A stretch of 12,297 nt of DNA from Bremia lactucae. Lineage: Eukaryota; Oomycota; Peronosporomycetes; Peronosporales; Peronosporaceae. The notes beneath the pieces are model-generated. The model ran no database searches. It was given only the letters and a program-made list of their open reading frames with translations, and was not told the origin of the DNA. The stretch lies in contig NC_090614.1 of assembly GCF_004359215.1 (NCBI RefSeq), positions 2,447,362 through 2,459,658 of the forward strand. The letters run 5' to 3'. Shown in pieces: positions 6,715-12,297 of the stretch. Within the stretch, counting starts at the first letter, position 1. Each line of letters begins with the position of its first letter. The position numbers were made by a program, and so were the translations under genes.

Positions 6715-6752
6715 CGGCAATTCTATTGTGTACGCATTGCCGCTGTGATGCA

Positions 6753-6852
6753 NNNNNNNNNNNNNNNNNNNNNNNNNNNNNNNNNNNNNNNNNNNNNNNN
6801 NNNNNNNNNNNNNNNNNNNNNNNNNNNNNNNNNNNNNNNNNNNNNNNNNNNN
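6753..6852. other. assembly gap (100 N)
   Basis: Exactly 100 N. To its left is the minus-strand pol A', to its right the plus-strand gag C, so the missing DNA must hold at least the upstream ends of two elements or a misjoin. Confidence 0.98.
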
Positions 6853-6879
6853 CAGTGATGCCCTCCATTCAGCCATCGC

Positions 6880-7017
6880 CAAGTTCATACAACATGAACT
6901 TGACGAGATGAAGGATAAGGTAGCCTTGCTGAATCAGCAAGGCTCTCAACAGGCAGAACTGTTGAGATTACAACAGGTACAGACCCCTGTACCTTGGACG
7001 ACGCAAACGCGTCGTCC
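6880..7017. repeat. five perfect hairpins tiling gag C
   Basis: Arms are 6880-6888/6894-6902 (CAAGTTCAT), 6922-6931/6935-6944 (AGCCTTGCTG), 6944-6952/6959-6967 (TCTCAACAG), 6975-6982/6987-6994 (AGGTACAG) and 6996-7004/7009-7017 (GGACGACGC). Loops are 3-6 nt and arms 8-10 bp with no mismatch. They cover about 80 percent of 138 bp of coding sequence, the last four nearly end to end. Confidence 0.85.
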
Positions 7018-7275
7018 CGAAATCTTAAAGATTGACATCTCTAAGTATAAGGGAGTTAAAGAAAGACTCCCTCTTGAGATGGTTTGTCAAGTTGGACCCA
7101 TACGTTTTTGGGTCGCTAGAGGCTTTTATACCCGGCTCAAACAGACTTTGAACCGCCAAAGGCTGAGTTCAGAGAGCGCTCAGAGCTTCTGAAACTCAAG
7201 CAAGGCACGCGTGATGTTCACGCATATTCCCAGCACATACGACTCTTAGCGAGTTGTATAGCAAATAACCCAGTC

Positions 7276-7485
7276 CATGAACACACGTTAATTGCGGTGT
7301 TCATGCAATGTCTTACGGATGGTCCCGTAAAGACCCATCTGTTCCGCTTGGAACTGGATACGCTTGAAGAAGCAATATCCGTTGCGGAACAGGAGGACTT
7401 TAGCTTGAGACAGGCTCAAGCTAGTTCGTCATCGTACCGTCCTCCAAGACGACAAGAGTTAGGAGGTCCAGAGCCCATGGACCTC
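7276..7485. repeat. further hairpins in gag C
   Basis: Arms are 7276-7284/7297-7305 (CATGAACAC, loop 12), 7341-7347/7384-7390 (GTTCCGC, long loop holding nested GGATA/TATCC and GCTT/AAGC pairs), 7401-7409/7415-7423 (TAGCTTGAG) and 7463-7470/7478-7485 (GAGGTCCA). All lie in the open gag frame. Confidence 0.78.
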
Positions 7486-7664
7486 TCTTACGTCGAAAGC
7501 GAGAGACCTCTCTTTTCGAGCAATAAGCGATAGCAGAAATGCCATCGCTGCCAAAAATTAGGACACTACGGTCATGAGTGTAGTGCCCCACGCTCAGCAC
7601 CGAAAGGTACTGAACGTAATTATGGACCGTACGCCAAAAAGGGCAACGGTCGCGGGTCCGACGT

Positions 7665-7737
7665 TGTTGCGATATCGCAACAGCGAGGATGACCTCCAAA
7701 AAACGGTCGAATTCAGTAGGGGCGCAACGCCCTACTG
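7665..7737. repeat. 18-bp palindrome and bulged hairpin at the gag-pol junction
   Basis: TGTTGCGAT/ATCGCAACA at 7665-7682 is a perfect palindrome without loop. Arms at 7714-7724 and 7728-7737 (CAGTAGG...CCTACTG) pair with one bulged G. They lie around the gag stop at 7690-7692 and the start of the protease frame. A role in frameshifting or readthrough is possible but not shown. Confidence 0.65.
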
Positions 7738-7816
7738 ATCCAGCAACCTCCAGAGAATTTGCAAATCTCTTGACTAAAGTTGCTCCAGACACACAATCAT
7801 TATTTGTGTACCAAGT

Positions 7817-9110
7817 GCTTACGTGAAAGCGGACAAGGAAGAAACCCTCGATGTATATATATATCCAAGTTCCGCAGGGAATGCAGGTTGACGAAGACAC
7901 GAAGGAACATTGGGTGTGTCAAAGAATAATAAGGTTGCATTGAAGCTGAAAAAAACACTATATGGACTGAATCAGGCAGACAGATTAAGGAGTTAATTAC
8001 TGCACCAAAAATCGGTGGAAATTGGTTTTAATTAAAGTATCACGGACATGTATGTCTATTATTAATGGACAAGTGATACCATTTTAGTTGTTGGAGTTTA
8101 CGTGGATGACCTACTGGTCACGGGAACTGATCAAAGATCCGTGAATTGGTTTTTCGAAGAGTTGATTTCGCTGGCGATAAAGGACTGAGGACAAGCGCAT
8201 AATTTTTTCGGTATGCGTATCCAATATGATGGAGAAAATGGGTACAGATTCGATCAAGAAGTGGGTATAGTGGATATGCTTAAGGAACATGGTCTTGAAT
8301 TGGAGCATAGCGTCATGTACCTATCAAGGCTGTACCAATATCGACGATTTAGTTACCACACCTCTACCATTATCCGGAGGAGATGGAGTTGTGGCAGTAA
8401 ATATTATCTAGTCACTTATTGGGAGTTTATTGTGGATTTCACGATGCAATAGGCCGTACGTTGCCTTTGCGGTACACAAAGCGTCAAGAAGGATACACCA
8501 GCCAACGGTGGGTGATTACCAGTTGGCAAAGAAAATAGCCAGGTACCTTTCTGGAAAAGAGAGCATTGTGTCTTTGCATGACCAGACAAGAGAATAATTT
8601 TTAGGTTTTGCCAGTGTTTGGATATAGTGATGCAGATTTTGCTGCTGACAAAGGTGACAGAAAGTCAGCATCAGCCACTGGGGGCATAATTACGATTGAC
8701 GATATGCCAGTGAGCTGGGTATGCAAGAATACGGTGGGGTTTCACTTTTAACTATGGAAGCTGAATTTATTGCTGCGTCTATTATGGCTCGAGATTGTTA
8801 GGTGATCGCGAACTTCACGTGAGTTGGATTTGAAGTTTGAGGAACCGATACCACCGCGGTGGATAACAAGCTACTTTGAAGCAACTTGATGGTGAAAGGG
8901 CATCTGCCAAGGCAAAGCATATTGATGTGCGAATCAAGTTTGTCGGGGATTTCAAGAAGCGTGAAATTATATGCTCCGAGTATCGAGAGACGGCAAGTAT
9001 GCCCGCGGACGTACTTACGAAAACATGATCACATGGCGCAATTCAGCCAGTCTTGGCTGCACCAAGACTGGCTGAATTGCGCCATGAAATCTTTTTAAAA
9101 TAAGTCGACT
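7817..9110 (+). pseudogene. Ty1/copia Pol remnant: reverse transcriptase and RNase H
   Basis: The sequence enters in mid-RT with AYVKADKEETLDV and PQGMQVDEDTKEHWV (about 7817-7915), broken by a TA-rich expansion at about 7855-7865. LKKTLYGLNQADRL and the catalytic GVYVDDLLVTG (YVDD at 8099-8110) follow, then NFFGMRIQYDGENGYRF and VDMLKEHGLELEHS. The connection domain gives RPYVAFAVHKASRR and GDYQLAKKIARYLSG (about 8455-8555). RNase H follows: YSDADFAADKGDRKSAS (from 8623), MPVSWVCK, TMEAEFIAASIMAR, KHIDVRIKFVGDF, MPADVLTK and PRLAELRHEIF (to about 9095). At least ten stops or frameshifts are present. Gag, protease and integrase of copia are absent, so the left end is truncated. This is the only Ty1/copia sequence in the window. 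Confidence 0.88.
9032..9086. repeat. 25-bp perfect inverted repeat (snap-back insertion) in copia RNase H
   Basis: Arms 9032-9056 and 9062-9086 are perfect reverse complements around CTGCA. The right arm codes the expected family peptide APRLAELRH. The left arm is extra: the usual peptide passes from VLTKT directly to the APRLAEL block. The insertion is therefore an inverted copy of the following sequence, placed 5' of its source in element sense. Its arms are free of mismatches although the surrounding gene is heavily decayed. Confidence 0.85.
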
Positions 9111-9151
9111 GCGACAGAGCAAGGATCAAGTATTTTGTCAGGGACAATGCT

Positions 9152-9378
9152 GACGAGGAGGATTGAAAGGTACGCATCAAGTTGATGTTCCACTAATATG
9201 GTATGCATATCACTTTTAGTGTTATGAGTGTTATGGTTGCGTCAAGCGGCTGTGAGAGTCTCAATTTCCTTTCATATAAGCTTTGCTGATAGCGCAAAGG
9301 ATAACGAAACTAATAATATACTCTCCTCTGCATCTAATTGTGTGCTCTGTCTGCGCGCTTACTTATTGATATTTAACA
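9152..9378 (+). repeat. possible copia polypurine tract and 3' LTR
   Basis: About 60 bp after the end of RNase H there is a purine run (GACGAGGAGGA, about 9153-9163) followed by TG at 9164, the expected order of polypurine tract and 3' LTR. A candidate end is the CA at 9377-9378, giving about 215 bp. There is no second LTR in the window to confirm either boundary, and the end point is a guess. Confidence 0.3.
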
Positions 9379-9957
9379 TCTTTTGTAGAAGAAGCAATAA
9401 TTAAGACTGAAAGACACTTACTCAGTGCATTATAGGCTCTTGTTGTAATGAGTGAGCCGTTACCTAAATATTATTTTCCTGTAAGAAAACTAATAAAGTA
9501 TAAACTATAATCATTTACTTAACATTTCCAATGTGACCGAATACGGTAATATTGTACCAACTAGACAACAATTCTGTTAATTGGTTGATTAAAGGTTAAA
9601 TTAACCCTGTCAATCGCTGTTAGACGCACGAATGAGCGTTGCGCAAGAAATCGCTTTATAAGAGTTTATTAAGTCAGTACATAAGAGATCGTTACTAGGG
9701 AACTTATTTAGAAAATAATCATTTTGTAGTTTTTCCCTAAGTAAGGCTTCTTAGTATCGACCTTTGGTAGCACCACATAGCAACTTGTCTGTTGTAGTAT
9801 CTGTCAGCAGTCCCAGAGAGATACAAACCAAGCAAATCCACTTTCACGTCATCCGGCGATTCAAATGCACATGACGACTATGCTAAAGAAATCCGCCGCT
9901 CAAATATTCGACCCCATTCCAAGAAACAAGAACCAAGACCTTCGTAAAGCTCGCATC
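9379..9957. other. AT-rich stretch without recognisable content
   Basis: There is no open frame of note, no homology to the other parts of the window and few hairpins. A TGGTAGCACCAC string at about 9767-9778 resembles the PBS of element B at its first nine bases, but no LTR end precedes it. The last five bases (GCATC, 9953-9957) flank the 3' end of LTR D and would be its target-site duplication. Confidence 0.5.
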
Positions 9958-10512
9958 TGTAGGCGGGCACGTCTTAATGCGGCCACGCTCTACTAAGACA
10001 CACACCCTAGCACAGCGAGGAAGCGGTTAAACCAGCTTCTCTTGCGTGCAGTGAGGTAGTTGCGGTGGGCGCGTTAGCGACCTCACCCAACGCACTTAGT
10101 ACTCTGGTGAAGTGTCGTCACGGGAGCGGTAATCCGGCTCCTCGTGCGCACTTACCAAGTAGGAAGCAGTTTTCAGACTGATTTATATTTAATCGCATTA
10201 AATATCAATACCTATTCTTACCAATCAAAATTTCATCCCTATAGATAACACATAATATGTATTGCGAGCGTATCTTTCTTGATACCTCGCGTAACGGATG
10301 ACGCTAGCCGTTATCACGAATGACGCTAAGCGTCATCCCTCCTAATGTGAATACACCCATGTGCATCACATACACAAAGGTTGGTCAGAAATGTGCACCA
10401 CACCCGAGTGTTGGGTGTTATTACTATAATTTAGTAATATACCATCCCATTAAGAACACCAAGTGTACTTAACGGGGACTGTGTAACATTAGGGCAACTC
10501 TATCCCGTTACA
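9958..10512 (-). repeat. 3' LTR of element D (555 bp)
   Basis: In element sense it starts TGTAACGGGATAG at 10512 directly after a polypurine tract and ends CCCGCCTACA at 9958, so the TG...CA ends are intact. It is collinear with LTR B (4329-3830). It carries the ATATTTAAT hairpin (10185-10193/10197-10205) and an ATGACGCT/AGCGTCAT hairpin (10320-10327/10329-10336). The TGTAAC terminus recurs inverted about 25 bp inside, near 10482. Confidence 0.82.
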
Positions 10513-10524
10513 CCACCCCCCCTT
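10513..10524 (-). other. polypurine tract of element D
   Basis: On the minus strand an AAGGGGGGGTGG-like run directly precedes the LTR start at 10512. Confidence 0.72.
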
Positions 10525-10838
10525 TAAGAACGAATTTACATCTTAAATTCGTCAAAGAGGAACGAGGAACTGCGAGCAGCTTTACGCGCCGCTAGCTCTC
10601 TCAATCAATCTAGCGACCTGTGTTTACATACACGGCGCCAAAGATGCCACCCAAAAGGGGCCACGTTGGTGGGTCGTCTGTGAAGACGCTTACTTAAACC
10701 TGCGCTAGTGCACGCGCCGCGTTGTAACGCCGGCAGCGTCTTATGGCTTGGTCGAAACGCCGACAGCTACTGCTGCTGTCGTGTTAACAGTACCCCCTGT
10801 TACTTCTTACAACGCTACTTCTGCTAGTCCATTTGAGA
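10525..10838 (-). other. 3' non-coding region of element D
   Basis: It lies between the final pol stop (10841-10839) and the polypurine tract. It contains no sense frame of note. An 8-bp perfect hairpin (ACGAATTT 10530-10537 / AAATTCGT 10545-10552) sits a few bases from the polypurine tract, as in element A. A 7-bp hairpin (GCTAGTC/GACTAGC) overlaps the pol stop near 10822-10842. Unlike A and A', there is no 1-kb extra region here. Confidence 0.55.
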
Positions 10839-11519
10839 CTAGCGAAGAGGCCTCAGCTGGCGCTCCTTTTCATAGGCAGCCACCAACGCGGGCACATCAT
10901 TACGTAGGGTATCGATTGGGAACCGATCGATACCCTACGTATTGATGTACCGGGTATTATACTTCGGGTAACCATTCGATTGGATGAATATCTGATACCC
11001 TTGCCTCACGGAGCGGTGGACAAGCAACCTTTCAACAAGGAAGCGTTGATTCCCACTCGCATCTATTAGTGCAGGCGGCGCCCGATAGAAATGGCGATCT
11101 CGCCCACATAATCGCGGCTGCCTTACCTTTGTCCGTTCAGTCACAGGCGTTTAGCGCTGATGAACGACGTATTGCGGATCTCGAGGGTCAACTCTTGCGA
11201 CTGACCTCGGATCTCGTTGATGTCCGAGCAAAGGCTCGTCAGGGTTATGGACGCCTGAAGACTCGCTTGGACCATTTTGAAAGGATAATGCTGAGGGATC
11301 CGCGTTACTCGCGTGATGTCCCTCGCTCTCCAAGTCCTGTTCGTGGTGGGAGGAGTCGGTCCGATAGCTTTTCGCCTTCACCGTCCCCTTCACTCGAACG
11401 ACGCTCGACTCACAGTCGGCGTCACCATCGGTCTCCTTTGATGGATGGGGATATGTGATCTCATTTGGGTCTACATACCGTTTCAGACGACCCACGATAG
11501 ATACGGGGTGCGTCTTCAT
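10839..11519 (-). pseudogene. Pol D: end of integrase, linker and chromodomain
   Basis: The frame starts with MKTHPVSIVGRLKRYVDPNE, the end of the integrase C-terminal domain. A long Ser/Asp/Glu-rich linker follows, with an in-frame TAA at 11150-11148. The chromodomain then reads APPALIDASGNQRFLVERLL, VHRSVRQGYQIF and NGYPKYNT. It is interrupted by the inverted repeat at 10892-10950, which brings a TAG and replaces the usual W-E-P part. The frame then resumes as IDTLRNDVPALVAAYEKERQ and ends at TAG 10841-10839. Everything from 11519 to 10839 is in one frame apart from the two stops, so decay is modest. Confidence 0.83.
10892..10950. repeat. 25-bp inverted repeat (snap-back insertion) in chromodomain D
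   Basis: Arms 10901-10916 and 10926-10941 pair perfectly (16 bp, loop 9). With two mismatches the arms extend to 10892-10916/10926-10950. In element sense (minus) the 3' arm codes the family-like IDTLRND, and the 5' arm is the extra inverted copy, which introduces a TAG stop. This is the same polarity as the copia case at 9032-9086. Confidence 0.8.
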
Positions 11520-11880
11520 AAACGAGGGAAGGGTGAGCCTATATAATTTAGGTCTCCAGCCTCTTCTACCACCGTAAAGGGCCCAATGAAACGCGGCAAC
11601 AACTTCGTAGTACCTCCAGGTAGTACAGAAATTGCATTTTTAGGTAGGGTAGCAGTACTTAATAGTACTTTTTCACCCACTCTAAAGCGTTCATTGTTTT
11701 TGCGACCATTTCGGTCCGCATATTCTTTTTGCTTGTCCTGTGCGCTTGCCATTGCGTCACGGACTTTACGTGTGATGGCTAATCGCTCATCCACAAAGCG
11801 TTGAGCCTCGCTCACGCTTTTAGCATCAAACTCGCCTATGATATCGCCGAGAGGTCAGTCATAAGGCGTAATTTTATTGA
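11516..11880 (-). pseudogene. Pol D: integrase C-terminal SH3-like region
   Basis: After a frameshift near 11875 the frame reads past one TGA (about 11849) into EAQRFVDERLAITRKVRDAM, KEYADRNGRKNNERFRVGEK and VLLSTATLPKNAISVLPGGT. KLLPRFIGPFTVVEEAGDLN follows. The F-VG--VLLST and KL-P-F-GPF motifs are typical of the gypsy integrase C-terminus. The frame is lost at TATATA (about 11540): removing two bases gives LNYRLTLPSF and joins the next segment, a likely dinucleotide slip. Confidence 0.82.
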
Positions 11881-12297
11881 CTACTGCAAAACAGAAGGGT
11901 CACTAGGGCAAGTTTCAGTTGTTGAGATGATACCCTCATGGGTCATCGTCATATTGACGAAACTATGTCCCTCTTTCGCACCGAGCATAGTGAGGGGCCC
12001 TCCCCCACTAAGACTCGGGCTGCGCACAAACGAGACTGGCGTCCGAGGATGGCGCAGTCCGTTAATATAAAACGGTGTCTCACCCGTACTGGCGTGGACA
12101 CTGTTATTTATAGCGAACTCCACAAAGGGCAATTGCTTGCTCCACTCTTTGGGAGTTGCTATAGTGCGTAAGACATCCGCCACGACCCGATTGGCACGTT
12201 CTGTTTGGCCATCGGTCTGGGGATGATCTGCGGTCGACATGTGGAGCTTGCTACCTAGCAGCTCGAACACATGTCGCCAAAAACCAGACGTAAAACG
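11881..12297 (-). pseudogene. Pol D: integrase catalytic core, C-terminal half
   Basis: The frame is open from the window edge: RFTSGFWRHVFELLGSKLHM, STADHPQTDGQTERANRVV (catalytic Glu in TERANR), KQLPFVEFAINNSVHASTGE and TPFYINGLRHPRTPVSF. It ends at TAG at about 11883-11881. The two catalytic Asp residues lie outside the window. This is the best-preserved coding stretch here, with a canonical TDGQTER motif. Confidence 0.88.

Larger units (their letters stand above)
4456..6752 (-). mobile_element. Ty3/gypsy chromodomain element A', 3' part with complete 3' LTR
   Basis: On the minus strand: integrase C-terminal domain, chromodomain, about 1.1 kb without a sense ORF, polypurine tract, complete LTR. 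It is the same family as element A but in opposite orientation, and its LTR is better preserved. The element enters the gap at 6753, so its upstream part is not seen. A and A' together form an interrupted inverted repeat of about 1.5 kb per arm. Confidence 0.87.
6035..6752 (-). pseudogene. integrase C-terminal domain and chromodomain of element A' Pol
   Basis: From the gap the minus-strand frame reads GNAYTIELPRRMQTHPTFYV then GRLRQYHQY, the SH3-like C-terminal part of gypsy integrases. A frameshift follows at the run CCCCAAAAATTC (about 6612): one base less or more restores CDREPDSHVEPEFSHAGSEY. After that one frame is open for about 190 codons through a low-complexity linker, PPPPQPLVDSHGGQ, and a chromodomain (YLVEHIQNHRDVKGQ, then SYPPSHDSWEPRSQL, then VDVEGL), to TAA at 6037-6035. 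SWEP is intact here, but RW-GYP reads RKRSYP. The rest of integrase, RT and protease is hidden by the gap. The single frameshift in a homopolymer could also be an assembly error. Confidence 0.87.
6271..6752 (+). other. long open frame opposite Pol A' with coiled-coil character
   Basis: An ATG at 6271 opens a frame that stays open for at least 160 codons up to the gap. The peptide is strongly charged with heptad-like spacing (KIDHFLHDLEKGLDHER, SFEDIRNRHEKIQVQHENLV). It lies exactly opposite the pol linker and integrase C-terminus, which are certain on the other strand, so the safest reading is a shadow ORF. It is listed because it continues the antisense chain seen from 5011 on, and because element A keeps the same start of it (VVVEEENLDPNYVS). 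It points in the same direction as gag C across the gap. Confidence 0.2.
6853..7816 (+). pseudogene. gypsy gag of element C with zinc knuckle, and first codons of protease
   Basis: Frame 6854-7192 gives a helical start (AIAKFIQHELDEMKDKVALL), VQTPVPWTTQTRRPE and KIDISKYKG. Then comes a capsid region shortened by an internal deletion near 7090 (LRWFVKLDPYVFGSLEAF, in another frame, joins two normally separate parts). After a one-base loss near 7145 a single frame runs to 7692: EFRERSELLKLKQG, AYSQHIRLLASCIANNPVHE, FMQCLTDGPVKTHLF, AISVAEQEDFSLRQA and PEPMDLSYVESE. An in-frame TAG at 7531-7533 precedes the CCHC zinc knuckle CHRCQKLGHYGHEC (7540-7581). In a third frame, REFANLLTKVAPDTQSLFVY (about 7758-7811) is the start of protease. 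The copy stops there at a junction with copia sequence. Gag binds and packages element RNA. Confidence 0.85.
9958..12297 (-). mobile_element. Ty3/gypsy element D, 3' part with 3' LTR
   Basis: On the minus strand: integrase core, C-terminal domain, linker, chromodomain, about 310 bp 3' region, polypurine tract, LTR. The LTR is related to that of B, but B shows only gag and D only pol, so they may or may not be one family. The 5' part lies beyond the window. Confidence 0.85.

Noticed and set aside
7855..7866. TA-rich run as a promoter or microsatellite locus
   Set aside because: Only about five TA units inside a copia RT frame; best explained as a small slippage insertion in a pseudogene.
7421..7900. 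159-codon minus-strand ORF
   Set aside because: It is antisense to gag C, the CCHC knuckle and the copia RT start, crosses the gypsy-copia joint, and has no recognisable features.
8888..9098. Plus-strand ORF of about 70 codons at the end of the copia region
   Set aside because: It is the wrong frame of the RNase H C-terminus; the family peptide is in another frame.
9760..9780. TGGTAGCACCAC as a primer-binding site of another element
   Set aside because: No LTR end of any family in this window precedes it, and the match to the PBS of B is limited to nine bases.
10748..10945. Small plus-strand ORF, Thr/Ala/Pro-rich
   Set aside because: It overlaps the pol stop and chromodomain of D on the other strand and ends in the inverted repeat; no independent support.
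11069..11458. Plus-strand ORF with an Arg/Ser-rich, SR-protein-like peptide
   Set aside because: It lies exactly opposite the Ser/Asp-rich linker of Pol D, which is supported by integrase and chromodomain on either side; the RS pattern is the complement of that low-complexity coding sequence.

Overview
The window is a retrotransposon graveyard from a eukaryotic genome, probably an oomycete (Phytophthora or downy-mildew type). That assignment is inference: the Gag, integrase and chromodomain peptides resemble, from memory, chromodomain-bearing Ty3/gypsy polyproteins of Phytophthora. I see no host gene, tRNA, rRNA, CRISPR array or prokaryotic operon. Almost every reading frame carries frameshifts, stops or deletions. 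Two runs of exactly 100 N (2865-2964 and 6753-6852) are scaffold gaps, so the order and distance across them are not proven.

Layout. (A) 1-2770, plus strand: 3' end of a Ty3/gypsy element with RNase H-integrase linker, HHCC zinc domain, integrase core, chromodomain, a 1-kb region without sense ORFs, a polypurine tract and a truncated LTR. A second, fresher LTR start abuts it at 2771 and runs into gap 1. (B) 4329-2965, minus strand: 5' LTR, primer-binding site and gag of a different gypsy family, cut by gap 1. (A') 6752-4456, minus strand: a second copy of family A with integrase C-terminus, chromodomain, the same 3' region, a polypurine tract and a complete 438-bp LTR. A and A' therefore face each other as long inverted repeats around element B. 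(C) 6853 to about 7816, plus strand: gypsy gag and the first codons of protease. It is joined directly to (E) about 7817-9110, plus strand, a 5'-truncated Ty1/copia reverse transcriptase and RNase H, followed by a possible copia LTR and about 580 bp without recognisable content. (D) 12297-9958, minus strand: 3' end of another gypsy element whose LTR is related to that of B; its pol holds the integrase core, C-terminal domain and chromodomain.

The element modules are the usual ones: Gag packages RNA, RT/RNase H makes cDNA, integrase inserts it, the chromodomain probably guides insertion to marked chromatin, and LTR, PBS and PPT serve transcription and priming. None of the copies here looks able to code for a working set.

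The most unusual signal is structural. Families A/A' and C (and to a lesser degree the B/D LTRs) are packed with short perfect inverted repeats: arms of 8-10 bp and loops of 0-12 nt, sometimes end to end, in LTR, non-coding and coding DNA alike. They are far more frequent than chance and at least one shows a compensatory base-pair change. Separately, two large hairpins (9032-9086 and 10892-10950) look like templated snap-back insertions inside copia and gypsy coding sequence, both with the same polarity. A third point is a chain of long open frames antisense to family A, with a matching ATG in both copies.
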